A DNA stretch of 64,000 nt from Telopea speciosissima (Eukaryota; Streptophyta; Magnoliopsida; Proteales; Proteaceae). Each line of letters begins with the position of its first letter. Position 1 is the stretch's first letter. Positions 1 through 12,107 of this stretch are shown in pieces. Location of the stretch: contig NC_057922.1 of NCBI RefSeq assembly GCF_018873765.1, positions 64,070,755 to 64,134,754 of the forward strand, in the 5' to 3' direction. Under the pieces are notes generated by a model. It was given only the letters and a program-made list of their open reading frames with translations, was not told the origin of the DNA and did no database searches. Made by a program: the position numbers and the translations under genes.

Positions 1-2834
1 ATCAAAGGAAAACAGTTGGAAATGGCGTGAGAACACATTGCATCACCCTGCCTTGCCCATCACTACAAATACTGTCATCGTGATCAGTGTGTCCAACCAC
101 TACACCCATCCATTCAACCCACCCCTGCGAACAACAGAGATCTTTGTAACCACCCTCTCTGCAATCTTTTGATGGAATGGGCCATATTCCAAGCCAAGGC
201 CGTAGGACATCATTCTCGAATGGTGGTCAGATATGGGGAAGATGAAAGCTATATGACATCATTCTCGAATGGTGTTGAACTTGCAACCGAAGGGGGGGGG
301 GGAAGCCAAACCAAGCATCATAAAATAGCATTGTGGTGGGTGAATTAGTACACACTACAGACCATAAAACATAAAGGCTTTTTATCAAACACCTAGTGAG
401 CAACTACTCATAGGGGTATTACAATGCAATAAAGTGGTTGAAAATAAAAACCCCAATTCCAACTAAGATCTACTAGGCATTTACAATAACATCCACCACA
501 ACCTAGGATCTAAGAATGTAAATGTTGGGAAGAAATCACCTAAATGGTTCAACCACTTGAAGACACTTGCATACAACCACAACCATGAGCTCCACTATGC
601 TTCTTGAACCTTCAACGATGTGATCAAACTTGAAGATGTTAAATACTTACCTCCAAATGATCCAAACACCAAAAAACACATGATTTTCATTTCTAGGGCA
701 ATCTTGAGCTCAAACAGACTGTTCCAACAAATTCTCCTTGTTCTCCTTAGAAATTAGCAACTTGGAACACCCAAATCCGAATTGAAATGATCAAGTTAGG
801 GCCAAAACAACTTAGAGAGATATTTTTGTAAATTTTTGGGCATTTTTATGACATGGGAAAAAGACACTATTTAAGATCGTGAACTTGTGCTGCATTATTG
901 GCAGTCGGCTGGGATGGAGGCCGTCGAATCTGAGTGATTCTGTCGCGCCATTCGATGGTCGTCAGATCGGTGCTTTACTGACGCATGAGAGTGTGACAAC
1001 TCCCAGAGCATTAAATGGGATCTTAAAGAGAGTGCAATATGCATTGGCGCTGCACTAAATCACTCCTGCGTTATGACGCACTGATCAACGCGACGTTGCA
1101 CTCATGAGAATCTCTGTACGGCTATTTAATGGCTTAACAAATGAAATCTCGGACTCGATAGATTTTCTATTCAGCGTCGATTACAAATGCATCTCTACAC
1201 GCAGCCAATGAACACCTAGGCGTAGGAATTGACGCACAACCACTGCCACAAATCCTCAAATTAGAAACTGAGCCATCGTGGCTCGATCCAAGCCATCCAT
1301 TTGAATTCCGTGAACTTCTTAATATTATAAGCAACCCCTGCGCCAATTCCATGAAGCCCCTCCCGCCTTTTTATCTTTACTTTTTGCCTCTATCAATTTT
1401 GTGATTTTGCTTTAAAAGACATAAACATGTCTACAGGATAAAAAAATTCACAGAAGCTTCTGGACGCAAAACCTTCAAGAAAAAACTAAGGCACGGAAAT
1501 CTCACCGAGCCAAAGCAGTAGCCCGGCATGGCCAGCCGCACGTGCGGGGGCCTCTACAGGCATGTTGCCCAACGCAGGTGGGGGCCTCTGCGGGCAGCTG
1601 CCCAGTGTGCACGGGGGCCATGCACCATGGGCCTGTGTGGCCCTGTGCCGCCCATGCGAAGGGCTCTGGTGGCCTTGCCATTGCTTCAAAAGGCCATGTG
1701 ACCTTAATATTTTGCGACATCATCCAAACAAATGCTACCACCTCATCAAACCATGGTGAGTCCCACACAAATGTATACACCAAAATGCATGTCATTTCAA
1801 TTAAATCCCATGCTGAACCATTGCAACCATTTAACCCATTAACAATACGATCCATGTAAGGCCTAGAACAAAATTATTAAAATACCCTTGGGCATCAAAA
1901 CACATGAAAAACATGCATATACAACCATCCCAAACGCAACTCCAACACTGCTACCAATATGTACCATTGCCAGCAATAACAACATATACACTTCAAAAGT
2001 AATCTCAAGTGATACAATATGACATTGAGATTTGACGCAATTGATGGTTGATATGCATGGTTAGAATGATTGTGACAACAAAGAATTGTATGACAAACCT
2101 TGTTGCCAACTTGACATTTGATCTTAAATGAAGAATAGAACATAGAAGGAGGGTCACCTCGCATGGACAAAAGGAAAGGGTGAGAGAAATGTCCTTTGGT
2201 AGAAGAACCTCCATGAATAGTAATATGAATAGAGGGCGGGATCTAAAGTAGAGGTTTGTTGAGCTCCTGAAAGTATTTGCTAGGAATCTGATCAATACGC
2301 CAAAAACTCTAAAGCTGATAAAACGCATTAAATCAAGTTCTTTTAACCTATCTCATATTAGACTGGTCCAATCTAGCACTCATATACTAGAGTGGATACC
2401 ATTAGACATATAACACTATTGTTCTTTAATATACAGATAGACATATAAATCCTCACTAGAGATAGGATCAGAAACAATTTTTTGAGAACAATTTAATCTT
2501 CAAAAACAACTTGTCCAATTGTAGCAAGGTTGTCGGCTATATTTTTCTTCTTTTGGGGATGGACATGCATGAAGAGTCCACCTTTTCGATTTACAACAAT
2601 TGATATTTAAGTTGCACGACGAAGATTAGACTTTATATATTTTACTGAATGCATCCCAAAATAGCAGCCGAGGTTGTGTGACTAATGAATTGTCCAAACA
2701 CACCTTCTGTGATAGAAGAGAGAAACCAACTAACGATTGATTGATTTTGGTGTTGCTAGAGTCATTAGAGTGTGGGTAGGGTTGAGTCTCTTGAATATAA
2801 AAGTCAATAGAAATTAGTAGTTCCATCCACATAA
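1..2834. other. Intergenic, no gene recognised
   Basis: No credible gene was found here. The open frames are short, overlap on both strands and match no family I know. The first 900 bases are AT-rich. Positions 900-1340 are less AT-biased and have many CG dinucleotides (dense GACGC, GCGTC and TCGTCAG words), which suggests an old repeat rather than coding DNA. Positions 1861-2834 are plain AT-rich sequence. An old LTR or other decayed transposon is possible, but no paired termini were seen. Confidence 0.4.
1543..1670. repeat. GC-rich degenerate short tandem repeat
   Basis: A strongly GC-rich island in AT-rich surroundings. It carries two diverged copies of a unit of about 35 bp containing GGGGGCCTCT, near 1546 and 1581. 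Open frames on both strands here come from base composition and are not called as genes. Similar GC-rich tandem sequence occurs near 56.4 kb beside a Gypsy remnant, so this could be LTR-derived, but that is inference. Confidence 0.4.
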
Positions 2835-2901
2835 TTCAATTAAGCATAACTTTTTATATGCTTTTTAAGAGTAGAACAAATTGAGATTCCTAGAAAAGAT
2901 A
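2835..2901 (+). repeat. Left copy of long direct repeat flanking element A
   Basis: Starts TTCAATTAAGCATAACTTTT and ends GAGATTCCTAGAAAAGATA, directly against the left end of element A. The matching copy lies at 4420-4474. The left copy has 12 extra bases between two T-rich stretches. Confidence 0.75.
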
Positions 2902-4419
2902 TTATTTGGACATCCCCTGTACTTTGGTCATTTTGCTACGGTGCTAGTCTACTGTTTGTATTTAAATGGAAATGTCCATTTTACCCTTATCATCTATTCA
3001 ATTGAAAACAGCAAAGTTACCAATCTACCCTCTCTCTACTCCTCTTCTTCTTCCTCTAACTACAGTTCAGCTGCAGAGGGAGGATGGAACCTCACCACCG
3101 TCACCATCAACGCATGACGTGATGGGATTCGAACCACCGCAAGACAAACCAGGTGTTTTTTTTTTTTTGGATTCTCGATTTCTCACCCTCTCTGCTCTTC
3201 TTCTTCTACTGTTTTTTTTTTTTTTTTTCCAATCGGTGGAACCCTAGCGGGAGGGATAGGTCGAATAAAGTTGCAGAAAAAAAAAATGGTAAGGAATGGA
3301 TTCCAATTCTGCTTTGATAATCTTCAGGGCAGGTCAGGCGTGAATGTTTCGTTGTGTCTGATTAGCAAATACCACTAATCGTGGGAGTTCAAAGCCTGCA
3401 ACTTTATGGTTTTTTAGTATATTATTTAATTTTGACTAAATTATTTAGGGTTTTGGGTTGGTGTTTTGCTGTAGCGTTTCTGTCCTAATTTTTTTTTGCT
3501 TTCTGGGAAATTCGTTGGAATTGGAAGGAAACAGAAAAATAGAAGGTAGAGGAAAACTGTGATAACTTCAAATGGTTCCCAAATTCAGGATGAATGGAGG
3601 TTAAATAAGGGGGAATAAACCCCCAAAAGATGTGGCCATGCGATGGTTGAATGAACTGGAAACTGAGACTGAAGTTTGAAACCAGAATAGGGACCTTGCT
3701 GGAATCGCAGGGTGCTGTACTTAAGAATAAGTTTGACAGAATAGGAATGGTTAGCCATGGGAATTAAGACAATAAAAACAGCAGAATAAGAGTAGATTCA
3801 AACCACTAACTGAGTGTTAATTACGTCCAAGGAACCTCATGAAAAGATGGACAGTAGTTTCTGTAATGAAAGAAGATTTCTGGAATTTTTTCGAGTTGCA
3901 GAGAAAGAAAGGATTGAGTTGCAAGTCGCCAGAGAAAAAGGTGTAGGGGAGAAAGGGGACTGCATCTCAATTCTATCCATTTTACCGAGGATGGGGTAAG
4001 ATTGCAGAGTCCATTTTACCGAGAAGACGGGGTGAGATTGCAGGGTCGTCATAAAGATAGCGAGAGAGTCCTTTACTGGAAGACGGGGTGAGATGGGGCG
4101 GTGGGGTAGAGAGGAGGACGGCGGGGTGGCGTGAAGTTCAGGGGGTAGGGGTGGGTTACAGACTTGCAGCAAGAAGTGTGGTTGCAGGAGGAAGAAGAAG
4201 AAGAAGGAGGGGAGGAGGGGATAAAAGGGTCACTTCAGTGCCTTTAAGGGTAGTTTAGGCATTATAAAAAATTTAACCGAGGACATCAGCACTTAACTAA
4301 CGGACAGGACCTATTTGAAAGAAATAGTAAACTACAAGGGGTGTTCAAATAATTATTTGAAAAATTAAGAAGAATAAGCAAAATGGCCAAAGTATAGAAG
4401 ATGTCCAAGTAATTTACCC
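2902..4419. mobile_element. Non-autonomous Mutator-like TIR element A
   Basis: About 1.5 kb with inverted ends. The left end reads TTATTTGGACATCCCCTGTA and the complement of the right end reads GGGTAAATTACTTGGACATC. Similarity continues through CTTTGGTCATTTTGC / CTTTGGCCATTTTGC. Further in, each arm has a CTTCTTCTTCCTC tract (near 3040, and on the complement near 4195) followed by CTGCA. No transposase is visible. The terminus resembles that of element B (43746-45497), which has a clear 9-bp target duplication, so I place it with Mutator-like elements. The ends abut an unusually long direct repeat instead of a 9-bp one. Confidence 0.7.
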
Positions 4420-4474
4420 TTCAATTAAGCATAACTTTTTCAGAGTAGAACAAATTGAGATTCCCAGAAAAGAT
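4420..4474 (+). repeat. Right copy of long direct repeat flanking element A
   Basis: Begins at the first base after element A. Apart from one 12-base indel and a T/C difference near AGATTCC(T/C)AGAAAA, it matches 2835-2901. Together the two copies look like an oversized target-site duplication. Confidence 0.75.
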
Positions 4475-4761
4475 AGTTTTGACGATCAAGTTTCCTAGAG
4501 TGTCTGGCGAACATTATTGAGTTGAACCAGAGATGGATTAAATTGAGATTCAAAGGGTTGAATGGAATTAGAGGAATTTCTTGAATTTATAGAAGCCATT
4601 GGAGATCGAAGATGATTGCAAGTCTATAATTTTGTATAGCTCTAAAATTCTAATACTCATCCGCTTACATATTCTCTCTCCTTGTGATACACTCATTTTC
4701 CCCCTTATTGACCAATGTCTCCAATTCTCTATCTTTCTCATTGGTTGGCGAGTGCAGCTTA
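4475..4761. other. Short intergenic stretch, nothing recognised
   Basis: AT-rich single-copy-looking DNA between the repeat flanking element A and the MITE at 4762. No coding or repeat signal was recognised. Confidence 0.4.
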
Positions 4762-5020
4762 GGTTCTTGTACGAGAATCAGCTTCGTACAGTCTGAACCA
4801 CACAAATGGAATCCATGAGAAGTGGGTCCCACTTAGATTTGGCTCTTGTTTTGCAATGGCGGGAGTTGGAGCGTCCAGCCCAGCAAAATCACCTAAACAC
4901 AAGAGGTGGGGTGGTCATTTCACATGTGGGGCCTAGGTCAGCTCCCGCCACTGTAAGACAAGAGCCTTTTCCGTCCCACTCTTGGATTTCATCTCTGCGG
5001 CTCAGGCCCGTACGAGAACC
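4762..5020. mobile_element. MITE with GGTTCTYGTACG termini
   Basis: The left terminus GGTTCTTGTACGAGAATC and the complement of the right terminus GGTTCTCGTACGGGCC form imperfect inverted repeats around 259 bp with no coding capacity. A related foldback lies at about 11012-11125, downstream of the same host gene. The element ends about 270 bases before the start codon of that gene. Superfamily is unresolved because no clear target duplication was found. Confidence 0.55.
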
Positions 5021-5292
5021 GGAGCCAGCCTCTTGGTTGCCTCCCCATCCTACCACAAATTGAGAGATCACTCACCCATGTTTTTATGATTGTAACGGTT
5101 AAGAAGATTTAACCCAGATCAAATGGACTCTGTTCTTTCTATCGTGTCTTATTCAACCTGTCTCTTGCGCCTTTTTTTTTTGTTTTTATTGGACTTCTCC
5201 ACTATCCTCTTTCTGGGTTCACAAAAAATGGTTGGATGCAATAGAAACGAAGACTACGCAGTACGCACTCCATAGCAACGCTGAAGCAGTAA

Positions 5293-8200
5293 ATGGCAAT
5301 TGTTCTTTCCTCTTTCCTCTACACTTGCCTTTCTCCTCCTCGAAACCTAAGGATAGATTCAAACTATGGAAAAAGTTCAAACTTCTCCACCCTGACGAAG
5401 CTCGACAGACCAACTCTCATTTGCCATTCTTCCAAGAAGAAAATCAGTTTCATGGATCAAATTCTCGATTACATAGAAGGTATTCTCTCTCTTTCTATTT
5501 CAATTCCACTAAATAACTGTCTGTTTTTTCAAATAAGATACAATATCAAATCTATGGTTCAGTTGTCAACTTGTCACAACCAAATTGAACGAATTGGTAA
5601 GAAACCTTCTTTACTCTACACTATCAGGAAAAAAGAACAAAAATTGTGCATTGTAATCTCATATCCTCTGATGCAGAAGTTTCTGAACTGGAGAGATTAA
5701 GAAGCGAAACATAAAAATGGTCCTCTTGAAGGGGAGCCAACCACCTAAATGATCTTCTTTGAGGGGAATCTAATATCCCTAATCCGAACTCTTCTCAATG
5801 AAGAAGTTCGAGTGAGATAAAATTTCCAATGCCTTTTCCTCAAAAGGATCTTGTTCTCAAGGTAGAAGTACATGAAAGTAGGCTCCATTAGGACCCCAAT
5901 TACCAATTGTAACAATGCCCAATCAATGAAGGAAACAGAACAAGGTTTTCTTGAATGATGGTCAACTTGTGCTGCCTCAACTTCGCTGGAGGGGATTGCA
6001 TCACCTTCTCTGCGACCCTCTTCATATGATTTGAAATCTCTTGCTCTTTGGGGCTGCAGTTCTCTTCATACTTTGAGAGAAGCAGTGCTTAATTTGCGTT
6101 TTTTGGACTTCTTCTTCCCCTTCTTAGGATGTCCTGGCTGCAGTAGTGCCATGGCTTTAATTGATGGCTGCTGCTTCCTCCTTGGGTTTGATCTCCTATC
6201 ACCAGGGAATAAAATTTACTTTCCAATGCGAGCATCCTTTCATAATTTCATCACATAAAGCCAAATTTTCTTGTTTGACTGTATCTGATCCTCATGATAG
6301 CTTTGCTCATAGCCGCTGGATTGTGAGCTACGAGATTAACTGAAGTGCACCTTTTTGAACTGCAACAATAACAAGGGAAACAGAAAGTGATGTCCAACCT
6401 CCCAATCGATCCTTTTGGATGGGGATCTAGCCTCCTACTTCCGTTTGTTTCAGCGTTTCCGCGGTAAATTTTACTTCGTAAATTTAAAATTTTACATGTT
6501 GAAAAGTTTTTCAATGTTTGTTTCCATAAAAAAAAAGCATTGGAAAACTTTTATGCACGTAAAATTTTTTGAAGTGAAAATTTTCAAGTAAAATTTTACG
6601 CTGAAACAAGCAGAGCCTCTCAATGAAGAAGTTCACAAAAGATAAAATTTCAAATGCCTTCTTCATTGATAAAATAAATGTTTTTTGTTGATTGATAAAA
6701 TACATTAAATACAAAGAGACAGACCTATTCAAACCAACTCCTAAACTAACTCCTCCCATCAATCCATGTATCCAATAACAGTCTTATGTGTATCATCCTC
6801 CTTTTTGTTGATATGATAGTTTTTGTATTTACAGGCTTGCTTAGATTTGCCCAATCTCTCATTTTTAACTTTTTGTTGCATAAAAATATGCAACCAGAAT
6901 GCATCAAATAAAAACTAAAAAAAATTACACTTAAAGTTTCAAAGTTTATCTCAAGAACCATCTAAGAGGTCCAAGCATCTCTAAGAGGCACTTCTAGATT
7001 GAAATGTCTACCTTGAACTTGGAACAAGTTCTGGATTTTTTACTTATTTATTATTAATTTATTTTTGGTGGGGATGTATAATAGGCCTAGTTCAGTTAAT
7101 CTTAAATCTTTTCACCATGAGTGTCCATTTGTAGGAGGACCCAAGTTACGTAAGTGGTATGGGGCACCGGATCAACTACCGAAAGATGGGGCTCTAACAA
7201 ATGAGGGGGATGAATATGCAGGTAGTCATCTCTAGCAAGTATATAAATGTCTGTGCTACATATTGAGTTATTTAAGGCATGTCAATATATCTTTTCAAAG
7301 CACAGAAGAAGAAGCAATGAGAGATGCAGTTTTGGTAACAGATGGAGATAGCGAGATGGGTCAGGTATACCTCAACATGGACCTAATTATTCATTATTTA
7401 TTTCAGTAGTATGCTGCTTAACCAGAGCTGAAAAAACCTAGTAATCCAACCTGTGACTTAGCTGATTCAGGTCAACTTTGAGCTCTCAGTAGTAAGTTAT
7501 TAAAATTAGTAGAAGCACGTTTTCAACTGAGTCACTTGGAGGTCAATGATACTGAATATATACTCCAACCATGTTTTCCACAGGATCTTGTGCATGTTCC
7601 TCCAACTGATCAGAGTCCTGTCTGAAAGCAATAATGACCTTTTATATGTTGTTGAACTTTGGAAAGTTAACTTGATGACCAACTAGAGGGATTCAACATG
7701 TCAATATTTCATACCTGTGAAATTCAACTTGAGCTCCCATGTGTTATACTTTTTTTATTGTGTACCTTGTGGTTGTGCTATGGCTGATGAGCCCCTAATC
7801 TTCTAAATTCTGGCCTTTTCAGATGATAATATTGTCATTGATAGTCAAACGAACTCGAGTGAAAGCACTAGTGAAAGATAAGCGTGCCGCTGCTGAAGCC
7901 TTTGGAACTTATGTTGAGGTAATAACCTACTGTATTACTGCTGCATGTCCATTTATTTGTAAATAAGTGTTCTTTTTGTTTTTTGCTCTCAATGGCAATG
8001 ACTAATTGATGCTTACTTATGTTCTTGTATGAAAGTCAATAGCCGGAGATGCAAGTGATAGGTCAATCCTGAAAAAGGCTCTAAGGGGTGTTCGTGCAAT
8101 AATATGCCCAAATGTATGGATAACAGTGATGTATTTACCTAACACAATCATCATACAATGAGAATGATTAACATTGTACATGGTTTATAGACGTCAGATA

Positions 8201-10573
8201 AGCACCATGCATGGAGGTACTAGTTAGGATACCATTCCACCATTTTCTAACTACTGCCATTACTTGATTTCTCGGGAACTTTTTATATTTAATATTTATT
8301 TTTCACCTTTCTTATTTTGTATTTTGCTTTTAGTTGGTCACACATGAATGGATTTTTTTTTTAACATTGTTGAATTTCAATTTCTACAAGAAGTGATATC
8401 CCCAATCCATATAACCAAAAAAAAAAAAAAAGCATTGATTTTGTTGAATCTCAAAATTATTATTATTTTTTTTTGATGTAGCATGTAGGTCTCATGGATT
8501 CTAGGAACCTTTCAGAGTAAATTTTGTTTGGAATTCTTTATCGATTCCATTGAATAAGATCACTGGCACTGAAAGTTCTCCTTTTGTCCTTTTGAAGAAA
8601 AGCATTAAAATCAAACTGTTTCCTTTATCTCCTCTTAGTTAGATTTTGGCTGTGTTTTGCATACTCTTTTTATTCAACATCCATCTCTTACTTCATAACT
8701 GCATTCCATTATATGGAAACAATTTTGTGTCAGCCATTTTCAAAAGACGATGTCTCTTCTGTAGGAAGGGTTCTTTTCTGACAAGGAGAGCTTTAAAGGG
8801 CTACAACATATAGTACTTTTATCTCAGGTTATTATTCTCCCTGTCCATGCCATTGGTTTAAAAAAGGTTCATATTATTGAGGTTTAACAAGGGCTACAGT
8901 TGGCTGCTTATAGGGGCAGCAGTGATGTTCTAGCTCTGATGATTGGCAACAAGAGAAAATTGGCTGAGCAAGATGAATCAATGGTGATTGCTTCAGGGAT
9001 CCCATACACCATCATCAGAGCTGGATTGTTAGAAAATACTCCAGGTGGAAACCAAGGTTTCTGCTTTAAAGAGGTATTGTTTGTTCCAATTCCTGTATTT
9101 TATGCAAGAGGGCTCATGCAAAGGGTTCCTTTTTTATGTAAATTGGGCATAGAGGAGCATTTCATGTAATTTAGCGCCATTCATAGAACAGAAGAGTTTT
9201 CTTCCAACTTCTACTTTCCTTCCAAGTGTTGCATTATACTGTACATATTGAAGGAGATAATTCAGAACATGTTCATGGGTATAATAAAGCTTTCCTTAAC
9301 ACTGCATATCCCCCCCCCCCCCCACACCCGAACAAAAAATAAAAATAAAAGGGTGGGTATCAAAAGCTTTTGTATGCCTGCTTTGACCAGTAGATTGTGA
9401 AGACAGTCCACACCAGGTGGAACAGGAGAGACTATATTTTAGCAAAGCTTTCCTCAAAAATAAAAAAGACATTACAAACTTTGTATGCCTTCTTTGCGTG
9501 CTCGATCTCGAGGAAAACATGTCTCCTCACCAAGGAGAATAGAGGAGACTGTTCATTAATCAATTAGGGTAATCCAACAGGCAGGCAAGCTCTTCGATAC
9601 TCAGTGGCCCAAGAATGGTATCAACTTGCAACCTGAGAGTCCACATACTAACAATACATACACACAAATTTCTTTCTGGCTGTTGTAACAGTGTCCATTA
9701 CCTTCCAACAGCGACTAACCATGGGTGAGGATTGTTTGGTTGTGTGATTTCAAGTTTACACTGCACCTTAAAGTTACCTTCTGCAATTTCAGGTCAAACA
9801 ATCCTCACTGTTGTTAGCATTGAGCATAACAATGTTTATCCTGGAGTCGTTGATCCAAAGCATGTTTACTTTTTGTTGCATAGAGAATGACATGACTTTA
9901 TTCCATGTTAGGGTAGTGCAGCACAAGAAAGACTGAGCAAGGAGGATGCTGCCTTTATTTGTGTGGAGGCACTTGATACGGTGCCACAGAGAGGAATTGT
10001 CTTTGAGGTTGGTTACTAAACATAAACCATTTATAGTTTGTATCAAATTCCACATTAAACTCCAGAATTTGCTTCCAATTCTTCATTTTATTTGGTCCAA
10101 AACTTGATTTCAACTTCTTTGGTCAAGGAAACCCAGTCCTTTTGGATAGGCAACAATTAGTTTCTGCTCAAATTATCTGAGACTTAAGGATTCATCACAA
10201 AGAGAGATGTTAAGCAACCTCATGCCTGATCAGAAGACTGTTACCTTCCATCCATTGTCGTCATCATTTGGTTATTCATGATTTTGTTTATTTTTAGTTT
10301 AAATTTTACCAAGATTGAGATTAATGGGAAATCTTGCAGCACATATATGGGTCCATGGTTCCCATGAATGGTATCCCAGGTGAGTGGCATTGAGTCCCAA
10401 GATGCCCAAGCCATGATCCCCTTGTCCATCCTCTAGATCTGGCATTGTCATCACATATCTTATGATCAGGTGCTTTGTGACACTAGGTGGTGAACGGGGA
10501 AGAGAAGGTGCCAGACTGGAAAGAATTCTTTGCTACTTTGGCTGAGAAGGCAGAGCAGCAGCAGCCTCAGTGA
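5293..10573 (+). CDS. Chloroplast-type NAD(P)-binding Rossmann-fold protein (atypical SDR)
   Basis: Nine exons rebuilt from GT/AG sites and phase: 5293-5479, 7135-7221, 7306-7364, 7823-7918, 8036-8113, 8765-8827, 8900-9073, 9912-10007, 10487-10573. The 927 bases give 308 residues without a stop. Residues 1 to about 50 are rich in Ser, Thr and basic residues and look like a plastid transit peptide. Next come GGPKLRKWYGAP, then the dinucleotide-site strand VLVTDGDSEMGQ, then RVKALVKDKRAA and PYTIIRAGLLENTPGG, typical of the NmrA / atypical short-chain dehydrogenase group. From memory it resembles Arabidopsis AT1G72640. The usual GxxGxxG loop is altered, so NAD(P) binding or catalysis may be weak. 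The ATG at 5293 was chosen over an overlapping frame at 5232 because only this frame splices in phase. Substrate is unknown. It ends EQQQPQ before TGA. Confidence 0.87.
5480..7134 (+). other. Intron 1 of the Rossmann-fold gene
   Basis: A 1655-base intron between the transit-peptide exon and exon 2. Short frames inside it (near 6031, 6251 and 6511) show no recognised domain. A local inverted arrangement of AAAATTTTAC-type words near 6480-6600 suggests a small AT-rich foldback repeat. No nested gene was seen. Confidence 0.7.
9310..9325. repeat. Poly-C tract inside intron 7 of the Rossmann gene
   Basis: A run of about 16 C in the 838-base intron between exons 7 and 8 (9074-9911). The rest of the intron has no recognised element. 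Confidence 0.8.
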
Positions 10574-11011
10574 TATCTCAATTCTCAACAACATAACAAG
10601 TGAGACAGATTACAATTCTTCTAAGTTTTGGCTCCGCTTGTCTCTTGGTGAAATGTTTACATGAGAAAAACAAATGCTAGCCATTTGTTTATATGAAGAC
10701 TTGGACTCCAATGGTGCTTCTATTCCAAATTTCAGAGTTTACCAAACAATTCATTCCAGTCATGCATGCCTTTATAGGGAAACTTCTCACAACATTATCA
10801 ATATTCATCAGATTTCACTCATCATTTTTTCCCCTAATGAAACACTATCATTTTGAAACCTTTGTCAGCAACTGAAGCTTCTTGCATTGGTCTCTGGGTC
10901 GTATCTGTACATCTCAGTGATATATTACTGAAGTGCAAAGGCTGGTAGACACATAGTTAGGGTTTAGCTGATGAGCTAAAAAGAGACTGGTTAGCATTGT
11001 CGTTCGAGAAT

Positions 11012-11125
11012 GGTTCTCGTACGCTGGATGCCAGACAAATGGAAGCTAGTACACCCCCTGCCCAAGGAGTGGATTCCATATGGCTGTCATCCAGCGTACG
11101 AGCTCACATTCTCGTACGAGAATGT
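11012..11125. mobile_element. Foldback MITE with TTCTCGTACG termini
   Basis: CTCGTACGCTGGATG at 11016-11030 is the exact reverse complement of CATCCAGCGTACGAG at 11088-11102. Just outside is a perfect 20-base palindrome at 11106-11125 centred on TCGTACGA. Internal words (ACAAATGGAA, GGATTCCAT) are shared with the MITE at 4762-5020, so they are probably one family. It lies about 440 bases after the Rossmann gene stop. Confidence 0.6.
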
Positions 11126-11995
11126 GATTCGAGCTCAGCTTGTGTATGCTACATGTACAGTTAGATGATGATATCTATCCTTATTCTTCGATAAATGCCT
11201 CTACTCATTTTTAATGCCATCAGGTGGGACAGTTGTCATCACCTGACCGGGTCTCAAACTCCTTTAAAAATTCACTATTCTCCCAAGTACAGTGAATTAA
11301 AGAGGAACGATTTAGTGATTAAGACGTGACATGGTAACAGAAAGTTAATATAGAACATCCCAACATTGTTTTCTGATGTTCTAAGATCTGAAGCAGAAAG
11401 ATCTATTGGGACTATGGTTGGCCTAAATTATTGAGGCTGAGTCTGATGAAAAAAAAACAGGTGGGAATAAAGGAGTAGGATACTTTGAAGGTTTTTCATA
11501 AAATTACAAAAATTAAAATTATTTGTTTCCATTGGTTAAGTAACAGGCAATATGCAATAAATGTTAAAGTGCATTAAATGCTTTGTCTACTTATGTGGTA
11601 AGAAAATTATCCTACTACGCATTTCTTTAAAGACCTACCATAATCTGAGGAGATTTTAAAACAAAGAATCAAGATCTCAATCGAGTCTACCAGATTCTGA
11701 TTTGATTTCATTCCACATCAACCGGAATCAGTCAATTCAGCCCAAACCCTAGAAACAAAGTGTGAATTAACTGTTGCAAAATGAGAGGAATCAAGCTCAG
11801 CCTTAGCTGATTCCAATCCAAATTGGCCGACCTTTTTTTAAAAACCGTGACTGAAACGGTAATATTTAAGGGACCCGGTAAACCATCTACAGGACCTCAA
11901 ATTGGATGGTGCCTATAGAATGAAAATTCCTTTTAAAAACAAAGGAATGAAATAAAGGATACCAATTAGAGCAATTGAGTGGATACCCTTTAGCC

Positions 11996-12107
11996 AAAAA
12001 AGCTTCTACTGCATGGTCAATTGGTTTCTTAAAGATAAAAGAATAATGCCCAAAAAAGCTTCTACTGCATGGTCAATTGGTTTCTTAAAGATAAAAGAAT
12101 AATGCCC
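11996..12107. repeat. Exact 56-base tandem duplication
   Basis: Two adjacent copies, 11996-12051 and 12052-12107, each starting AAAAAAGCTTCTACTGCATG and ending AGAATAATGCCC, with no difference that I can see. No coding content. Perfect identity implies a recent duplication or an assembly effect. Confidence 0.85.
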
